From Kutzneria sp. CA-103260 (lineage in GTDB: Bacteria > Actinomycetota > Actinomycetes > Mycobacteriales > Pseudonocardiaceae): 64,000 bases of DNA. The translations under genes were made by a program, and so were the position numbers. The notes beneath the pieces were generated by a model. It ran no database searches. It had not been told where the DNA came from and worked only from the letters and a program-made list of their open reading frames with translations. Below are positions 60,498 through 64,000 of the stretch, piece by piece. The stretch is from NCBI RefSeq assembly GCF_018263855.1, contig NZ_CP073318.1, positions 5,456,001-5,520,000 of the forward strand, in the 5' to 3' direction. How positions within the stretch are numbered: position 1 is the first letter of the stretch; each line of letters starts with the position of its first letter.

Positions 60498-61519
60498 CGG
60501 TCGGCCTGCTGTCGCTCGACCGCCTCGTACAGGGCCTTGATGTTGCCGCTGCCGAAGGTCCGGGCGCCCATCCGCTCGATGACCTCCATGAAGAAGGTGT
60601 TCCTGGGGTGGGTCGAGCGGGCGAAGATCTGGAACAGCTGGCCGTCGTGGTCCTCGTCGACCAGCACGTTGAGCTCGCGCAGCGCCGGGACCGAGTGCTT
60701 GGTCAGCTCCAGCCGCTCGCCCAGCATGTCGTAGTACGCGCCCGGGGTGCGCAGGAACTCGACCCCGGCCGCGCCCAGCCCGCCGACCGCGGCCACGATG
60801 TCGGTGGTGGTCAGGGCGATGTGCTGCACGCCCGGGCCGTCGTTGTCCTTGAGGAACGAGTCGATCTGGCCGGAGTCGCGGGTCACGTCCGGCTCGATCA
60901 GGGTCAGCGTGACCGCGCCCGACCGGCTCTGCACCACCTGCGAGTTCATCGCCTGGCGGCCGACCTCGATGCGCTCGGTGAAGATCATTTCGAAGTCCAA
61001 CGCCCGCTCGTAGAACTCGACCGTCGGGGCCAGCTGACCGGCCTCCAGGCAGACCGCGAAGTGGTCGATCTCGCCGAACCGGCCGGCCGGCGCGGCGGCC
61101 CCCGGCACGAGGCCAGGCAGCAGCCGCTCGTCCACGCCGTCGGCGCGGTCCACGAAGGTGTGGGTGATGTCGCCGAAGCCGCCGATCGTCGCGGTGGTCA
61201 CGCCGTCGCGGGTCTCCGGCCGGGCGACCACGGACGCCCCCTTGGCCACTGCCTCCTCGAAGGCCGCCCGGGCGTCGGGCACGCGCAGCGCGATGTCGGC
61301 CACGCCGTCGCCGTGCCGCTCCACGAAGCCGGCCGCGGGGTGGTCCTCGCCGCCGGCCGCGACCAGCACGAACCGGACGTCCTGCTGGCCGAGCGCCACC
61401 GACCGCACGCCGGCCGGCCGGCCGGCGGCGGCGTAGCGGGTCAGGCCGTACTTCTCGGTGAACTCGGCGGACGCGGCGTCGATATCGCCGACATAGAACT
61501 GAACATGGTCAACCCGCAT
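60494..61519 (-). CDS. hmaS: 4-hydroxymandelate synthase
   Basis: A 341-aa non-heme Fe(II) dioxygenase of the HPPD family that turns 4-hydroxyphenylpyruvate into 4-hydroxymandelate. Metal ligands are His in IDHFAVCLE near 152, His in VQHIAL near 231 and Glu in FFMEVIER near 312. The wording (QAMNSQVVQSRSGAVTLTLIEPD, LKTPGAYYD-like LRTPGAYYDMLGERL, THPRNTFFMEVIERMGARTFGSGNIKALYEAVE) is that of HmaS from glycopeptide clusters rather than of tyrosine-catabolic HPPD. Position next to hmo and hpgT supports this. StrR box 2 lies about 140 bp upstream. First gene of the 12.9-kb leftward operon. Confidence 0.93.
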   Translation of the reverse strand: MRVDHVQFYVGDIDAASAEFTEKYGLTRYAAAGRPAGVRSVALGQQDVRFVLVAAGGEDHPAAGFVERHGDGVADIALRVPDARAAFEEAVAKGASVVARPETRDGVTTATIGGFGDITHTFVDRADGVDERLLPGLVPGAAAPAGRFGEIDHFAVCLEAGQLAPTVEFYERALDFEMIFTERIEVGRQAMNSQVVQSRSGAVTLTLIEPDVTRDSGQIDSFLKDNDGPGVQHIALTTTDIVAAVGGLGAAGVEFLRTPGAYYDMLGERLELTKHSVPALRELNVLVDEDHDGQLFQIFARSTHPRNTFFMEVIERMGARTFGSGNIKALYEAVERQQADR

Positions 61520-61659
61520 GACTGGAGCTCTCCTTTTCGGCTTCGATCAGCCCCTGTCCCGACTGCCGAGAACCGGCGCTCGGACAAATACGAGGACGTC
61601 TCCCACAACGAAGGCGACCGGGTCAGAATAGGACGGCTCCCCCGCTCGACGCCACCGCC

Positions 61660-61688
61660 GTTCAACTGCCCGCACTGGTCAGTCGAAC
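61660..61688. promoter_or_regulatory. StrR-family operator box 2
   Basis: GTTCAACTG, 11 bases, CAGTCGAAC: a close match to the StrR/Bbr consensus GTTCGACTG-N11-CAGTCGAAC, differing at one base. It lies in the 178-bp gap between the AMP-ligase gene (stop 61698) and hmaS (start 61519), placed to activate the Hpg/NRPS operon. The central 11 bases also resemble those of box 1 (CCCRCMCTGGW). Confidence 0.87.
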
Positions 61689-61697
61689 ACGCCGATA

Positions 61698-63218
61698 TCA
61701 GGCCGGGCTCACCAGTTCGCGCAGAATCGCCTTGCGATCGACTTTCCCATTCGCATTGCGCGGAAAATCGTCCTGGATCACCACTTCCGCCGGCACCATG
61801 TAGGCCGGCAGCCGGGTCCGCAGGGCGGTCAGCAGGACGTCCGGCGCGAGCCCGACCCCGGTGCACACGGCGGCCAGCCGGGGCTCGTCCGCACCCTCCG
61901 ACACGGCCAGGACCAGGGCGTCCCGCACGCCGGGCTGCGCGAGCAGCACGGCCTCCACCTCGCCGAGCTCGATCCGGAAGCCTCGGATCTTGATCTGCTG
62001 GTCCACCCGGCCCTGGTGTACCAGGCCGCCGTGGTCGGCCACGACCCAGTCACCGGTCCGGTACCACAAATCGTCGGTCAGCGGTGTGGTTTCGTCGAGT
62101 ACGACGACCTCGCCGCCGTCCCAGCGCACAAAACGGCCCACATTGTCGACTGCGTTCAAGTACCCGGGAAAACGCTGCGGGCCGCGAACGCACAACTCAC
62201 CCGCCGTATCCGACGGTCCGTCGGGGCCGATCAGCAGCTGTTCCTGGCCGGGATAGAGGTTGCCTATCGGTATCGTCCCGTTGGCCGTGTGTGGCCAGTC
62301 GGCCACGTTTCGGGGCAGCCGGTATTCGGCGCAGCTGATGGTCAGTTCGGTCGGCCCGTACAGATTCTCCAGCTCGCCGTTCACCGCCGCGGCCCGCCAG
62401 GCCTCGGCCTGGTTGCGGGTCAGCTGCTCGCCGCAGAACAGGCTCCAGCGCAACGTCGGCATGCTGTCCGGCGGCAGCGCCCGCAGCCGGCGGGCGAAGG
62501 ACACCGCCGACGGCACCGAGAACCAGTGCGTCAGCTCCCGGCCCGCGACGTACCGCGAGGGAGCCATCAGCTCGGCCCGGTTCGGCACGACCAGCGTGCC
62601 GCCGCCGGCCCACGTCGCGAACAGATCGAAGACCGACAGGTCGAAGGTCAGGTCGAAGGTCTGCGAGACGCGGCTGCCCGGGCCGATGTCGTAGCGGGGC
62701 ACGACATGTCCCAGATACGCGGTGACGTTGCCGTGCCGGATCGGCACGCCCTTCGGGACGCCGGTCGAACCCGAGGTGAACAGGATGTACGCGATGTCGT
62801 CGGCATTCCCGCGGTACGGCGGCAGCGCGGCCGCCGGCGCGGATCGAGGCGACCGGTACAGCATCGGCGCCGGCAGCTCCACCTCCATGCCGTCTTCCAC
62901 CAGCACGAGGTCGAGCCCGGCCGCCGCGGCGACGGCCGCGTTCCGCGCCACCGGGAAGGCGGCGTTGAGCGGCACCACCGTGGCACCAAGCCGTTGCACC
63001 GCAAGGTAACCGGCATACGCGAACAAGGTCCGACCGGCGGCCAGCAGCCCGATCCGGCGAGGCGCCGTGCGGTGCTCCGCGAGCACCGCGGCGGCCAGCC
63101 CGTCGGCCAGGTCGCTCAGTTCCCGGTAGGTCAGGCGGTCCTCGCCCACCTCGATCGCGACCTCGTCGCCGTGCCGGGCCACCGAGGCCGCGAACAAGTC
63201 ATAGAGGGTCCGAACCAT
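61698..63218 (-). CDS. Free-standing adenylation domain / amino-acid ligase
   Basis: A 506-aa AMP-forming ligase with complete core motifs: FTSGSTGVPKG near 149, LYGPTELTIS near 285, YRTGDWVVADHGG near 385, RVDQQIKIRGFRIELGEVE near 400 and Lys in NANGKVDRKAIL near 495. The pocket region reads DLSVFDLFATWAGGG, a pattern seen in free-standing aminoacyl-carrier ligases such as those that act in macrolactam pathways, so the substrate may be a small or beta-amino acid. No carrier domain, so it loads in trans. ATG 63218 lies 20 bp inside the 3' end of the monooxygenase gene, giving coupled translation. Confidence 0.88.
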   Translation of the reverse strand: MVRTLYDLFAASVARHGDEVAIEVGEDRLTYRELSDLADGLAAAVLAEHRTAPRRIGLLAAGRTLFAYAGYLAVQRLGATVVPLNAAFPVARNAAVAAAAGLDLVLVEDGMEVELPAPMLYRSPRSAPAAALPPYRGNADDIAYILFTSGSTGVPKGVPIRHGNVTAYLGHVVPRYDIGPGSRVSQTFDLTFDLSVFDLFATWAGGGTLVVPNRAELMAPSRYVAGRELTHWFSVPSAVSFARRLRALPPDSMPTLRWSLFCGEQLTRNQAEAWRAAAVNGELENLYGPTELTISCAEYRLPRNVADWPHTANGTIPIGNLYPGQEQLLIGPDGPSDTAGELCVRGPQRFPGYLNAVDNVGRFVRWDGGEVVVLDETTPLTDDLWYRTGDWVVADHGGLVHQGRVDQQIKIRGFRIELGEVEAVLLAQPGVRDALVLAVSEGADEPRLAAVCTGVGLAPDVLLTALRTRLPAYMVPAEVVIQDDFPRNANGKVDRKAILRELVSPA

Positions 63219-64000
63219 GGCTCGCCCTTCCTCCCCGGTCGGCCGTGAGCTTGAGGGCGATCGCCGCGTGGTGCAGGTCCTCCTCGTCGAGGAGGCCGTC
63301 CAGGATCACGGTGGACACGCCCAGCGAGAAATAGCGCTGCAGCAGCTCACCGACCTCGGCGTGGCTGCCGACGAGGTACGGCGAGAACGTCCGCGACGAC
63401 CGGAACGGGTAGAGCCAGTAGACGTCCTCCCGCACCGGCGACCGCGAGACGTCGTCCGCGAGGTTGCGGTGCCACCGCGATTCGGTGCGGGTGGCCGAGA
63501 GGTCGTGCAGCTGCTCGCCCTCCGCCGTGACCGGGAACCGCTCGCGGGCCACCCGCCACGCCTCCTCCGAGCTGTCCCGGGCGATGATCCCGAAGCCGAC
63601 ACCGCTGCCGGCGAACGGCAGGCCGGCCGGCTGGTTGTCGATCTCCTGCGGATAGGCCAGCCGGGTCGCGCCGAGTGCCTGCTGGGTGCGGCGACAGGCG
63701 TCGGACGCGCCGGAGACGAACATCTTGGGGAACAGCCGCGTGACCTGGTCGGCCGGCAGCCGCGGCGAGAGCCGGACGCCGTTGAGCCGGTAGTGGTCCC
63801 CGGCGAACTTCAGCGGTCGCTCCTCCAGCAGCATGCGCTGCACGATCTCGCCGTACTCCCGCAGCCGGTCGTACCGGTCGTCGTGCGGCAGGGCACAGCC
63901 GACCTCCCGCAGGTGCCGGGCGAACCCGCCGCTGACCAGGTTCAGGTCGACCCGCCGGCGGAACAGGCCGCCGATCGTGTTGATCATCCGGACGGCCGCC
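63199..64000 (-). CDS. Luciferase-like FMN/FAD-dependent monooxygenase (5' part outside window)
   Basis: At least 266 residues of a bacterial-luciferase-like (LLM) monooxygenase: RRRVDLNLVSGGFARHLREVG, HDDRYDRLREYGEIVQRML, FAGDHYRLNGVRLSPRLP, FPKMFVSGASDACRRTQQALG, GSHAEVGELLQRYFSLGVSTVILDG. The frame is open to the window edge, so the true start lies to the right; the internal ATG at 63987 is not at the family N terminus. Such enzymes in NRPS clusters hydroxylate carrier-bound amino acids or oxidise the product, using reduced flavin from a partner. Overlaps the ligase gene by 20 bp. Confidence 0.88.
   Translation of the reverse strand, partial: AAVRMINTIGGLFRRRVDLNLVSGGFARHLREVGCALPHDDRYDRLREYGEIVQRMLLEERPLKFAGDHYRLNGVRLSPRLPADQVTRLFPKMFVSGASDACRRTQQALGATRLAYPQEIDNQPAGLPFAGSGVGFGIIARDSSEEAWRVARERFPVTAEGEQLHDLSATRTESRWHRNLADDVSRSPVREDVYWLYPFRSSRTFSPYLVGSHAEVGELLQRYFSLGVSTVILDGLLDEEDLHHAAIALKLTADRGGRASHGSDPL

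Noticed and set aside
60494..61519. Tyrosine-catabolic 4-hydroxyphenylpyruvate dioxygenase
   Set aside because: Sequence wording and the hmo/hpgT neighbours fit 4-hydroxymandelate synthase instead.

Overview
The window is high-GC DNA with the codon use and gene families of a filamentous actinomycete, and a Pseudonocardiales-type organism is a reasonable guess. Evidence for an actinomycete includes several MmyB-type helix-turn-helix regulators, a DUF5753 regulator, a STAND ATPase with a cyclase-homology domain, a self-sufficient P450 and a large RHS toxin. I see no tRNA, rRNA, CRISPR array or intact insertion sequence.

Region 1 (1-16.2 kb) is accessory and regulatory. It opens with the 3' part of a P450-reductase-ferredoxin fusion. 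Three MmyB-type regulators follow, each beside a divergent oxidoreductase (SDR, MDR and aldo/keto reductase). A fourth regulator heads an aldo/keto reductase-MFS operon, and that reductase has lost two catalytic residues. The region also holds a 927-aa STAND protein, a GntR regulator with a perfect 16-bp palindrome at its promoter, and a PEBP-SRPBCC fusion.

Region 2 (16.2-24.4 kb) is a polymorphic-toxin operon read leftward. A secreted 2173-aa RHS/YD-repeat protein carries a HINT domain and a C-terminal Tox-REase-7-like nuclease. An overlapping HEAT-repeat protein is the probable immunity gene, and a secreted beta-propeller follows. About 730 bp with a decayed ORF and a perfect 22-bp hairpin separates this operon from tyrS.

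Region 3 (25-64 kb, continuing past the right edge) is a hybrid NRPS/PKS cluster. Two leftward operons flank a rightward operon. Operon A (45.05 to 26.45 kb) encodes TE-PCP, C-A-PCP, KS-AT-PCP, an adenylation-less NRPS of order C-[FkbH-like]-PCP-C-[FkbH-like]-PCP-E, an MFS exporter, MbtH, an ACP, an FkbH homologue, a dehydrogenase and a second ACP; nearly all neighbours overlap or lie a few bases apart. Operon B (45.44-48.56 kb, plus strand) encodes a 2-oxoacid dehydrogenase E1alpha, E1beta and lipoyl E2. Operon C (61.52 to 48.64 kb) makes 4-hydroxyphenylglycine (HmaS, Hmo, HpgT) and encodes A-PCP-C-A-PCP, a fold-type II PLP protein, aspartate decarboxylase, a KASIII-like enzyme and a stand-alone A domain. 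A further A domain and a luciferase-like monooxygenase lie at the right edge.

Two 29-bp inverted repeats fit the StrR-family operator (GTTCAACYG, 11 bases, CAGTYGAAC). One lies in the A/B divergent promoter region and one in front of operon C, so one regulator outside the window could switch on all three operons.

The most unusual feature is the reuse of the FkbH fold. Two FkbH-like domains occupy the A-domain positions of the 2163-aa NRPS, and the free-standing FkbH homologue has lost most HAD catalytic motifs while keeping its acyl-transfer domain. Two A-less modules sit beside two free-standing A domains and an MbtH, which suggests loading in trans. The product cannot be named from the sequence. 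It probably contains 4-hydroxyphenylglycine, possibly beta-alanine, one malonyl extension and an acyl unit from the E1/E2 and FkbH genes.
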